From NCBI GenBank assembly GCA_903858015.1, contig CAIOGZ010000005.1, positions 23,521 through 87,520 on the forward strand: a DNA stretch of 64,000 nt, written 5' to 3'. Below, in pieces: positions 19,876 through 28,057 of this stretch (positions are counted from its first letter, which is position 1; every line of letters begins with the position of its first letter). This DNA comes from an uncultured cyanobacterium. Its GTDB lineage: Bacteria; Cyanobacteriota; Cyanobacteriia; PCC-6307; Cyanobiaceae. The notes beneath the pieces are model-generated. The model saw only the letters and a program-made list of their open reading frames with translations, was not told the origin of the DNA and made no database searches. A program made the position numbers and the translations under genes.

Positions 19876-20766
19876 ATGGCTGTTACCTACCCCCGCAAGC
19901 TGCTCAACAACGTCGGGCCGCGGGAGGTTATGGCTCAGGTGGTGCAGGAGCGCAAGCTGCAGATCCTGTTTCTGAACAGCTACCGCTTCAATGAACAGCG
20001 CTCCTGCCTGGAACTCACCGCCCTCACCGAAGCCCTCGATGGCGAACCCCGCGAGCTGGTGCGCGACCTCTCGCACCACATCAGCGACGAAGCCCGCCAT
20101 GCTGTCTGGCTCACCGACCTGCTGTACGAGCTGGGTGAGCCCCTCGGCAACCCGCCGACCGGTTCCTACATCGATGAACTCAACCGCCTGTTCGATAAAA
20201 GCGGCGATCAGGTGCAGCAGGAGGATGGCCTGATCGCGGTGCTGGCCTCGATCAACGCCACCGAAAAGCGGGGCTGCCAGGCTTTTTCGGCCCACATCGC
20301 CGCCCTGCGCCAAGCCCCCGCCAGCGCCGAAAACGTGCGGATTCGCGAAACCCTTGAGCAGATTTTGCCCGAGGAAGCCGGCCATGTGAGCTGGGGCAAC
20401 CGCTGGCTTGGCAAGATCGCCAGCCGCAGCCCGGCCCATCGCGCCCGGGTGAATCAAGCCAAGCACAAGTATTCAATGATCGAGCATGCGGCCTTCGAAG
20501 CCGGCATGGACATCACCGCCGGCGCCGAACTGCGCCGGGTGGGCAGTTTGGTGGAGATCGCCAACACCATGCCGGCCTGGGAGCGGCCCCGCTATTTGCT
20601 GGAGCGGCTACCCCAAGCCCTGCTGGCCCCCGACCTGCAAAAATCCCGCCTGCTGGCGGCCCAGCGCGTTTGGGAAGATAAGCCAGAAAAACTGATCGAG
20701 CAGTTCATCCCGATGTTCCTGGGCGGGCTTCGCAATCTGCGTCCATCCGTGGCCAGCAGCAACTGA
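19876..20766 (+). CDS. Ferritin-like domain protein
   Basis: Conserved Glu/His helices (LVRDLSHHISDEARHAVWLTDLL, EEAGHVSWGNRWL). Confidence 0.65.
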   Translation: MAVTYPRKLLNNVGPREVMAQVVQERKLQILFLNSYRFNEQRSCLELTALTEALDGEPRELVRDLSHHISDEARHAVWLTDLLYELGEPLGNPPTGSYIDELNRLFDKSGDQVQQEDGLIAVLASINATEKRGCQAFSAHIAALRQAPASAENVRIRETLEQILPEEAGHVSWGNRWLGKIASRSPAHRARVNQAKHKYSMIEHAAFEAGMDITAGAELRRVGSLVEIANTMPAWERPRYLLERLPQALLAPDLQKSRLLAAQRVWEDKPEKLIEQFIPMFLGGLRNLRPSVASSN

Positions 20767-20827
20767 AGCCCAACGCAAACCTAGTGTTTGGCTAGATGGC
20801 GGATTGGGGTTAGGCCGAGCTCGATGG

Positions 20828-20855
20828 GGGTTTCCGCTAGGGAAGCCCTTTTTTT
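20828..20855 (+). terminator. Intrinsic terminator after ferritin-like gene
   Basis: GGGTTTCC-gctag-GGAAGCCC-TTTTTTT. Confidence 0.75.
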
Positions 20856-21124
20856 GTGGCTGGTGGTCATAGCCTGTATCCCACGCCTATGCAGCGGCAC
20901 CTGCGGTTGCCAAGCAGCTGGGTCGTGCGTTTCATGGGGTGAAACAGACGCAAGGGCAACCCTATTCAAGCCATATCACTACATCTAAAATAGTGAGACT
21001 TGCCGCCTCCAGTTACTAGACTCTCCTCCTGCTTCATCATTAAAGGCTCGCTCCCCCTTGAAGTGGGTGCTTTGCACCGGACAAGACAACTGTTTTGGAA
21101 TGAAAATAGTTTTTATCCGAATAA

Positions 21125-21139
21125 CGCCAAGTCTTGGCG
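21125..21139. promoter_or_regulatory. Dyad element CGCCAAGTCTTGGCG upstream of paralog 1
   Basis: Perfect palindrome (7-bp arms) 114 nt upstream of the ATG at 21254; related elements precede the four other paralogs. Confidence 0.5.
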
Positions 21140-21253
21140 CATATAGTCAAATGACCGCAAAAAATGCAGCAAAACAGGTATCTTTGATGCACATGGTTTT
21201 GACACTCAATGTGTTGAGACCTGTCCTTGATCCCAAATGCTTCATGCTCAATC

Positions 21254-22111
21254 ATGAAAACCCCTCCTTCTAGGTCAACCTTCTCGATACGCGCTTCACT
21301 GATTGTAAGCCTCGAAAATCTGGCTGCTGCTGGTTTAGCTAAGGTTCTGCCCGCAGCCTTCGCCCTCTCTGCCCTGGCGATGCCGGCTTCTGCGGCAACC
21401 AATTTAGTGAACAACGGCAGCTTTGAAAACAATAGCGGACCCGGCATCGTTTACGGAAATACTAGCGGCTACTACATAGGTACAACTGTCCCTGACTGGT
21501 ATTTTGTGAAACCAAGCACCAATACCCCCTTTGCTGGGGTGGACAACTATGCCCATGCCAGAACAAATACATCGCAAGCGGCCCAGTTTTGGGGTGCAGC
21601 ACCTGGCTACCAAAATGGCAATGGTTTTAGCGCTAGTCCCGATGGAGGCTACTTCTGGTTCGTCGATGGCGACGTCAGCTACAGGGTAGGACTTAAGCAA
21701 GATATCACAGGCTTGACCGTAGGCGAAAAGTACGATCTCAGCTTCAACTATGCCTATACCCAGGAAATCTTCCGCAGTGAAAACAATAACCAGATTTGGG
21801 AAGTTTATTTCGGCGATGACTACTATAATACGGGTTGGACCTCGGTCCCAGGGACTGGTTTCGTTGGTTGGAACACCTCAACCCATACCTACACAGCTAC
21901 TTCCTCAACGCAAACCCTTCAATTCTGGGCCTCTGGTAGTAATAGTCTGCCCCCGTTCGCCCTGCTCGACGGTGTAAGGCTAACGGCGCAGAACGAACCC
22001 CCGGCACCCCCGGCTCCCACTCCCGGTCCGCTTCCATTGCTGGGACTTGGCGCCAGCTTCGCCTGGAGTGGGCGCCTGCGTAAGCGCATCAACCAAGGCG
22101 GCAAGGCCTGA
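21254..22111 (+). CDS. Exported protein with PEP-CTERM-like tail, paralog 1
   Basis: Signal peptide ending MPASAATNLVNNGSFE; C-terminus PAPTPGPLPLLGLGASFAWSGRLRKRI (motif, TM, basic tail). Confidence 0.8.
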   Translation: MKTPPSRSTFSIRASLIVSLENLAAAGLAKVLPAAFALSALAMPASAATNLVNNGSFENNSGPGIVYGNTSGYYIGTTVPDWYFVKPSTNTPFAGVDNYAHARTNTSQAAQFWGAAPGYQNGNGFSASPDGGYFWFVDGDVSYRVGLKQDITGLTVGEKYDLSFNYAYTQEIFRSENNNQIWEVYFGDDYYNTGWTSVPGTGFVGWNTSTHTYTATSSTQTLQFWASGSNSLPPFALLDGVRLTAQNEPPAPPAPTPGPLPLLGLGASFAWSGRLRKRINQGGKA

Positions 22112-22355
22112 GCTACGGGGATCCCAAGCCTGGGGTGTCCCATCGTTCAGGTGGGCGCCCTTGGCTCTCGGCTTGGTGCCCGCCAAAACCAGAAATTCCG
22201 CTGGCTAGGTGGGCCAACGGCAGCTCTTTAGCGCACCATCCAAACGATTCCCCTAGCTGGCGGCGATAAGTCCTAGCTGGGCCGAAGCGATTGGATGGTA
22301 CTTGGTATTGGGCAAAAGAATTGTCTTAAAATGAAGATCATATGTATCCCAAAAA

Positions 22356-22370
22356 CGCCATATCTTGGCG
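22356..22370. promoter_or_regulatory. Dyad element CGCCATATCTTGGCG upstream of paralog 2
   Basis: Same position (~113 nt before ATG) as in paralog 1. Confidence 0.45.
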
Positions 22371-22483
22371 CGTAACAACAAATTGCAGCAGATCTGCGGC
22401 TGAGCAGGTAGTTTTTGTGAGCCAGGTCTCGGCACTTGTTGTTTTGAGGCTTGCTTCTGTCCCCAAACGTTGCCTGCTCCATC

Positions 22484-23324
22484 ATGAAAGCCTCCCCCCC
22501 CCCCGTCATCCATTTCATTTGTTCAGCGCATCGAAAATCTGGCTGCTTCTGGCTTCACTAAACTTCTGCCTGCAGCCTTCGCCCTCTCTGCCCTGGTGAT
22601 GCCGGCTTCGGCGGCAACCAACTTGGTAAAGAACGGGAGCTTTGAAACGAATACTGGACCCGGCAAAATTTTCGATGGTTACCCTGATAAAACTGTTGCA
22701 AACTGGAGTTTTACAAGACCAAGTCCAAACGAAGGCTTTGCTGGGATTCAAACCTATGCCCAAGGCTTGGCAAATGCTACGAATGGGATAAACTGGTGGG
22801 GCGTAAAACCAGCCTTTCAAAATGGCAATGGTTTTGTCGATAGCCCAGATGGAGGCTATTTCTTTTCTAACGATAGCGATCCAAGATATACTGTACGCAT
22901 GACTCAAACTATCACAGGATTAACCGTAGGCGACAAATACGATCTAGGCTTTTTTCATGCTTACGGCCAAGAGGCCTGTTCCGGCTGTGACGGAGCGAGC
23001 TATGGAGCTTGGTCAGTAAACTTCGGGAGCGAAAATTTCAACACAGGCTATACTTCTGTGCCAGACCACGGTTTCAGAGGTTGGTACACTGCAGCCCATA
23101 CATTTACAGCCACTGCTGAAACCCAAATTCTTCAGTTCGCGGCTCTGGGACCAGTTGGCGGGCCTCCGATGGCGCTCCTCGATGGTATAATCCTAACCGC
23201 CCAAAATGAACCCCCGGCGCCCCCGGCAGCCACCCCCGGCCCGCTGCCGTTGCTCGGTCTTGGCGCCAGCTTCGCCTGGAGTGGCCGCCTGCGTAAGCGC
23301 ATCAACCAAGGCGGCAAAGCCTGA
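22484..23324 (+). pseudogene. Exported protein with PEP-CTERM-like tail, paralog 2; N-terminus frameshifted at a C11 tract (phase variant, pseudogene or sequencing error)
   Basis: ATG at 22484 (MKASPPP..) is in a different frame from the signal peptide and mature part (SISFVQRIENLAASGFTKLLPAAFALSALVMPASAATNLVKNGSFE...). A run of 10 C instead of 11 at 22494-22504 would restore one frame. Confidence 0.75.
22494..22504 (+). repeat. C11 homopolymer tract inside start region of paralog 2
   Basis: cct-ccccccccccc-gtc read directly. Confidence 0.9.
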
Positions 23325-23567
23325 GCTAAGGGAATCCCAAACCTTGGGCGGCCCATCGTTTTGGTGGGCGCCCTTGGCTTTTGGCTTGCTGCCTGCCAAC
23401 AGCAGAATCTGGTGGCTAGTTGGGTCGTCGTCGGCAACACGTGGCCCCCTTCCCCACGCTTCCCCTAGCTGGCGGCGATATGGCCTGGCTGGCACGAAGC
23501 GATTGGATGGTGCCTTTGATTGGGCAAAAGAAATGTCTTGAAATGAAGATGATTTATATTCCAAAAA

Positions 23568-23582
23568 CGCCATATCTTGGCG
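23568..23582. promoter_or_regulatory. Dyad element CGCCATATCTTGGCG upstream of paralog 3
   Basis: 116 nt before the deduced ATG (23699). Confidence 0.45.
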
Positions 23583-23698
23583 CGTAACAACAAATTGCAG
23601 CAAATCTGCAGCTGAGCAGGTAGTTTTTTTTGTCAGCCAGGTCTCGACACTTGTTGTTTTGAGGCTTGCTCCTGTCCCCAAACGTTTCCTGCTCCATC

Positions 23699-24535
23699 AT
23701 GAAAGGCTTGATCACCCCCCAAACCACGCGCATGTCATTCATTAAGCGCCTCGAAAATCTGGCCGCCTCTGGCCTACCAAAAATTCTGCCCGCCGCCTTC
23801 GCCCTCTCCGCCCTGGTGATGCCGGCTTCTGCGGGAACAAACTTAGTAAAAAATGGGGGCTTTGAAGCAAATGGTGGTCCGGGCGCCACTGTCTATAATC
23901 CTACCCCGATGGTCCTTGATGACTGGACTTTTTCCCCCAATGGTCGCTTTGCAGGAATAGACACAGAAGCCCATGCCTATACAAATACTACGCAGAATGT
24001 CAGGTTTTGGGGTGCGAGCCCAGGCTATCAAAATGGCAACGGCTTTAAAGGTAGCCCCGATGGAGGCTATTTCTATGCTGCAGATGGCAACGCTGCTTTC
24101 CGTGGTAATCTCAGCCAAAACATCACAGGATTAACGGTAGGCGCCAAATACGACCTCACCTTTTACCATGCTTACGGCCAAGAGGCTTGCCCCACATGCA
24201 ATGGAGCCACTAGACAAGCCTGGCATGTAGTGTTTGGCAGTGATCAGTATGAGACAGATTTTGTTGATGTCCCAAGCCATGGATTTGTGGATTGGAATAC
24301 CGCAACCCATACATTCACGGCCTCTGCCACCACGCAAACCCTTACATTCTGGGCTAATGGTGGAAGTGGTGCACCGCCATTCGCACTGCTCGATAGTGTC
24401 AAGCTGACGGCGCAGGATGAACCCCCGGCGCCCCCGGCTGCCACCCCCGGCCCGCTGCCGTTGCTGGGGCTTGGCGCCAGCTTCGCCTGGAGTGGCCGCC
24501 TGCGTAAGCGTATCAACCTCGCCAGCAAAGCCTGA
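23699..24535 (+). CDS. Exported protein with PEP-CTERM-like tail, paralog 3
   Basis: MKGLITPQTTRMSFIKRLENLAASGLPKILPAAFALSALVMPASAGTNLVKNGGFE...PAATPGPLPLLGLGASFAWSGRLRKRI. Confidence 0.8.
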   Translation: MKGLITPQTTRMSFIKRLENLAASGLPKILPAAFALSALVMPASAGTNLVKNGGFEANGGPGATVYNPTPMVLDDWTFSPNGRFAGIDTEAHAYTNTTQNVRFWGASPGYQNGNGFKGSPDGGYFYAADGNAAFRGNLSQNITGLTVGAKYDLTFYHAYGQEACPTCNGATRQAWHVVFGSDQYETDFVDVPSHGFVDWNTATHTFTASATTQTLTFWANGGSGAPPFALLDSVKLTAQDEPPAPPAATPGPLPLLGLGASFAWSGRLRKRINLASKA

Positions 24536-24560
24536 GCTACGAAGATCCCAAGCCGGGCGT

Positions 24561-24593
24561 CCCAGAGTCAAGGTGGGCGCCCTTGACTCTGGG
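24561..24593. terminator. 13-bp perfect stem-loop downstream of paralog 3
   Basis: CCCAGAGTCAAGG-tgggcgc-CCTTGACTCTGGG; no clear U-tract. Confidence 0.5.
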
Positions 24594-24771
24594 GGCGTGG
24601 CAGCGATTGCCAAAATTCCCCCTGGGTTGAAGGGCTGCAGCGCTTGCGGCTGCCACCGGAGTGGCTGGCATGCTTGGCGGCGGTGGCGCCCAATTTGGAT
24701 AGGGGTCGGCTCCCAGGTTCGAGGCTTAGTCCAACCTGGGAGCAGACCATCCAACCGCTTGCCACACCGTA

Positions 24772-24841
24772 AAATCGATCCGATCAAATCGATCCGATCA
24801 AATCGATCCGATCAAATCGATCTGATCAAATCGATCTGATC
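24772..24841. repeat. Tandem repeat, 5 x 14 bp (AAATCGATCYGATC)
   Basis: Three copies aaatcgatccgatc followed by two copies aaatcgatctgatc, read directly. Confidence 0.97.
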
Positions 24842-24882
24842 AATCTTCGGGGCCCGTTCTGTTTGGCGCTGCTGCGAGCGAT

Positions 24883-25710
24883 CTAGCCAATCCGGTGGGC
24901 CGCTCCAGCCTGAATCCGCCGCCGCAACTTACCGCTCCAGGCGAAGGCACTAGCCATGCCAAGTAGAGGTAGGGGACCAGGTGTGGCGGCAGGGCTGGGA
25001 GGCGTGGGATCATTCGCGGTAAGGCTTACACCATCAAGCAGCAGATAGGGGGGGACACCATTGGTGCCGACGGCGAGGAAACTCAGTACTTGTGTAGCCG
25101 AGGAAGCTGTAAATGTATTAGTTGCGGTATACCAGCCATCAAAACCATGAGAGACAAGAAGCCGATTCGGAGTTTCAAAACTTTCACCACCAAAATTGAC
25201 TACCCATTTTTGATAGGAGTTTCCACTGACATTGGCCTCCTGGGAACGTGCATATTCAAATGATAAGGTGTAGGTAGAGCCTACGTCAAGGCCAGTGATT
25301 GTCTGTTCAACTGGTGACCGATAGTCAAAGCCATCCGATGCCAGAAACCAGCCACCATTTGGGCTTGAGTGGAAGCCGTTGCCATTAGCGTAGCCTGGGG
25401 TGGCTCCCCAGATACCTGGGTAATAATAATTGGTAGATGCTAAAAAGCTATGGCTGGTTATAAAATTGTAATTGCCAATTTGGGTTGTAGATACAAGATT
25501 AGGATGCCAGTGAGCAGCAGTTGTTACCAATTGATTGGGATACTGAGGATAGTAAGTTCCATCTAGTTGCCCTTGGCCACCATTGGTTTCAAACCCGCCA
25601 TTCTGAACCAGATTGGTTGCCGCATGGGCGACGGCACCACCAAAGCTGCTAAAAGCCAGGATAGTGCCCGAAGTGAAAACTGTAACCAAAGCAGAACGTA
25701 GACGCTTCAT
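24883..25710 (-). CDS. Exported protein with PEP-CTERM-like tail, paralog 4
   Basis: MKRLRSALVTVFTSGTILAFSSFGGAVAHAATNLVQNGGFETNGG...PAATPGPLPLLGMASAFAWSGKLRRRI. Confidence 0.8.
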   Translation of the reverse strand: MKRLRSALVTVFTSGTILAFSSFGGAVAHAATNLVQNGGFETNGGQGQLDGTYYPQYPNQLVTTAAHWHPNLVSTTQIGNYNFITSHSFLASTNYYYPGIWGATPGYANGNGFHSSPNGGWFLASDGFDYRSPVEQTITGLDVGSTYTLSFEYARSQEANVSGNSYQKWVVNFGGESFETPNRLLVSHGFDGWYTATNTFTASSATQVLSFLAVGTNGVPPYLLLDGVSLTANDPTPPSPAATPGPLPLLGMASAFAWSGKLRRRIQAGAAHRIG

Positions 25711-25867
25711 CGCTGTTGCAAAAGAAGGGGTGAACTTGAATAAGCGAAGACATTGGCAAAGCTGATTTGCATAGATGCCACAAAAGGCATCTAGCCAGCT
25801 AGTCAAAAATCTCGACAAGCGCACTCTAGGGGATGTCCGTAGCAAGACAAGACCCTTAAACAAGTAA

Positions 25868-25882
25868 CGACAAAACTTGGCG
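25868..25882. promoter_or_regulatory. Degenerate dyad element (CGCCAAGTTTTGTCG on minus strand) upstream of paralog 4
   Basis: 158 nt before ATG at 25710. Confidence 0.4.
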
Positions 25883-26042
25883 GTTTCCGCACAAAAAGCT
25901 GCAAGAATGCGCCACTGCCAGCCAGGGCAAAGCAGCTGATTGCTCTTGCCAAACTGAATCGGAGCGCAGAAGTTCCTGATCTACCTTCTAATAACGATTT
26001 GTCCAGCCGTCTTTTCAAGCAGCGGATAGACCGCAGAAGGCC

Positions 26043-26121
26043 GCTATCGATCGATCAGCTGGGATTGACCAGCTGGGATTAATCATTCAAGTATGATCAG
26101 GCAAGCTGATCGATCGATAGC
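26043..26121. repeat. 18-bp perfect inverted repeat, 43-nt loop
   Basis: GCTATCGATCGATCAGCT (26043-26060) / AGCTGATCGATCGATAGC (26104-26121). Confidence 0.95.
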
Positions 26122-26151
26122 ACTAGCCTCGTTGGCGCTAATGCGGGCGCA

Positions 26152-26964
26152 TCAGCCCAGCTGGCGCTTGGCTCCCGATTGAACCCGCCGGCGCAACTTC
26201 CCACTCCAGGCAAAAGCACCGGCGATCCCAAGCAGGGGCAGGGGGCCGGGGGTGGCAGCAGGGCTGGGCGGCGTGGGATCATTGGCAGTCAGACTCACCC
26301 CATCCAGTAGTAGAAAGGGGGGAACACCATTGGTGCCGAAGGCGAGAAAACTAAGAACTTGCGTAGAAGCAGCAGCGGTAAATTCATGGGTAGCAGTATA
26401 CCACCCATCAAAATCATGAGAAGGGAGGAGGGCATATGGGGTTTCAAAACTTTCACTACCAAACGTGGCCCTCCATTTCTGATAAGAATCACCGCTTTGA
26501 GAAGCCTCTTGAGAACGTGCATATTGAAATGACAAGGTATAGGTGGAACCCACATCAAGGCCACTGATCGTCTGTTCCAGAGGTGTTCGCTCATCAAAAC
26601 CATCCGACTGAAGAAACCAACCGCCATTAGGACTAGTGGTAAAGCCATTGCCATTCTGATAGCCTGGAGTAGCTCCCCACAGGCCAAACGCATAATAATT
26701 GGTTGCCTGGAGACTAGCCAAGCTAGCAATAATATTAAATCTCCAGCCATAGCTACCATTTTGCCAGTTTGCTACAGTAGTTGGCCGTACTTGAGGATGC
26801 GGTGCCCCTTGGTGGTCTATGAATCCAGGCCCACCATTGGTTTCAAAGCCGCCATTTTGAACCAGATTAGGCCCGGCATGGGCAGCGGCTCCAGTAAGGC
26901 TAGTAAAAGCCAGAACACTGCCGGCCGTGAAGACTGTAACCAATGCAGAACGTAGGCGCTTCAT
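26152..26964 (-). CDS. Exported protein with PEP-CTERM-like tail, paralog 5
   Basis: MKRLRSALVTVFTAGSVLAFTSLTGAAAHAGPNLVQNGGFETNGGPG...PAATPGPLPLLGIAGAFAWSGKLRRRV. Confidence 0.8.
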   Translation of the reverse strand: MKRLRSALVTVFTAGSVLAFTSLTGAAAHAGPNLVQNGGFETNGGPGFIDHQGAPHPQVRPTTVANWQNGSYGWRFNIIASLASLQATNYYAFGLWGATPGYQNGNGFTTSPNGGWFLQSDGFDERTPLEQTISGLDVGSTYTLSFQYARSQEASQSGDSYQKWRATFGSESFETPYALLPSHDFDGWYTATHEFTAAASTQVLSFLAFGTNGVPPFLLLDGVSLTANDPTPPSPAATPGPLPLLGIAGAFAWSGKLRRRVQSGAKRQLG

Positions 26965-27117
26965 CTGTGGTGCAAAAGAAAGGGTTAGCTTGAAAAATGA
27001 AGAGATTGGCAAACTGGTTTTGATGACGCCGCACAAGGCATCAAGCCAGCTAGCCAAAATCTTGACGATCGCACCTTACTAGATACGCCTAGACGGACAA
27101 TGCCTTTAATAAAAAAA

Positions 27118-27132
27118 CGACAAAACTTGGCG
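27118..27132. promoter_or_regulatory. Degenerate dyad element (CGCCAAGTTTTGTCG on minus strand) upstream of paralog 5
   Basis: 154 nt before ATG at 26964; identical 15-mer to paralog 4. Confidence 0.4.
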
Positions 27133-27224
27133 TTATCCGCATAAAAACTGGCAAGACCAAGCCTTCGCCCGCCAACGCAAACGAGCTGCTTGCCCTTGCC
27201 AAGCTCAATCGGAATGCAACAGTT

Positions 27225-27278
27225 CCTGATCCACCTCCTAACGCTGATCCACCTCCAAACGCTGATCCACCGCCTAAC
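27225..27278. repeat. Tandem repeat, 3 x 18 bp
   Basis: cctgatccacctcctaac / gctgatccacctccaaac / gctgatccaccgcctaac. Confidence 0.9.
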
Positions 27279-27516
27279 AACGATCTACTCAGCCAACTCA
27301 TCAAGCAGCGGCTGCGACAGCAACAGCGCCATCCAGCAACAACGGCCCGCGGCTCCCAAGCACCGATGCCCACCTGCGGCTGACAGCAGCAATCCAGCAA
27401 AGATTTGAACGCCCTTCACCCTGCTTCCAAACCCATGCCAAACAAGCCGTGAAGCAGCGCTTAGCGTTCGTGGCACCTATCTTGGCTACCTACCTCGCTT
27501 GCCAATCTCCCCCACC

Positions 27517-27981
27517 ATGACCCTTCAGATCGCCGTGGCGATGCTCGAGCGCGAAGGGCGTTGGCTGCTGCAACTCCGCGATGACATCGAAGGCATCGTC
27601 CATCCGGGCACCTGGGGCCTGTTCGGCGGCCACCTCGATCCAGGCGAAACTCCCGAGCAGGCCCTGCGCCGGGAGCTGGAGGAGGAAATCAGCTGGAGGG
27701 CCGGCGAGGTGCGCTGGTGGTTTACCCACCAGGATCCCCACCGCAGCCTGCACGTCTTCCAGGTGCCGCTCACCGTTGGCTTCGAGGCCCTGGAGCTGCG
27801 CGAGGGCCAGGATATGGTGCTAGCGGCCCTCCCCGAGCTGCGGAGCGGCGCCATCTGGAGCCCGAAGCGGCAACAATCCCGCCCCCTAGCTCCCTCCCTG
27901 CGGTTGGCGGTGCAGCAAATGCACGGGCATGGCGATGGGCAGGGGGATAACGCAGCAGGCCAGGGTAAATCGGCACCTTAA
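27517..27981 (+). CDS. NUDIX hydrolase
   Basis: GTWGLFGGHLDPGETPEQALRRELEEEI (Nudix box GX5EX7REUXEEXGU-like). Confidence 0.93.
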   Translation: MTLQIAVAMLEREGRWLLQLRDDIEGIVHPGTWGLFGGHLDPGETPEQALRRELEEEISWRAGEVRWWFTHQDPHRSLHVFQVPLTVGFEALELREGQDMVLAALPELRSGAIWSPKRQQSRPLAPSLRLAVQQMHGHGDGQGDNAAGQGKSAP

Positions 27982-28057
27982 CCGGTTTCCCCTACCAAGA
28001 TTCCGAATCGATGGTGTAGGGTCCGCAAGAATCCTTCACATTTAGGACCGTCTGCGG

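Noticed and set aside
20788-20988. 66-aa ORF after the ferritin-like gene
   Set aside because: Overlaps the intrinsic terminator at 20828-20855; likely non-coding.
24772-24841. Possible CRISPR array
   Set aside because: Units are directly adjacent without spacers and only 14 bp long; a simple tandem repeat. No cas genes in window.
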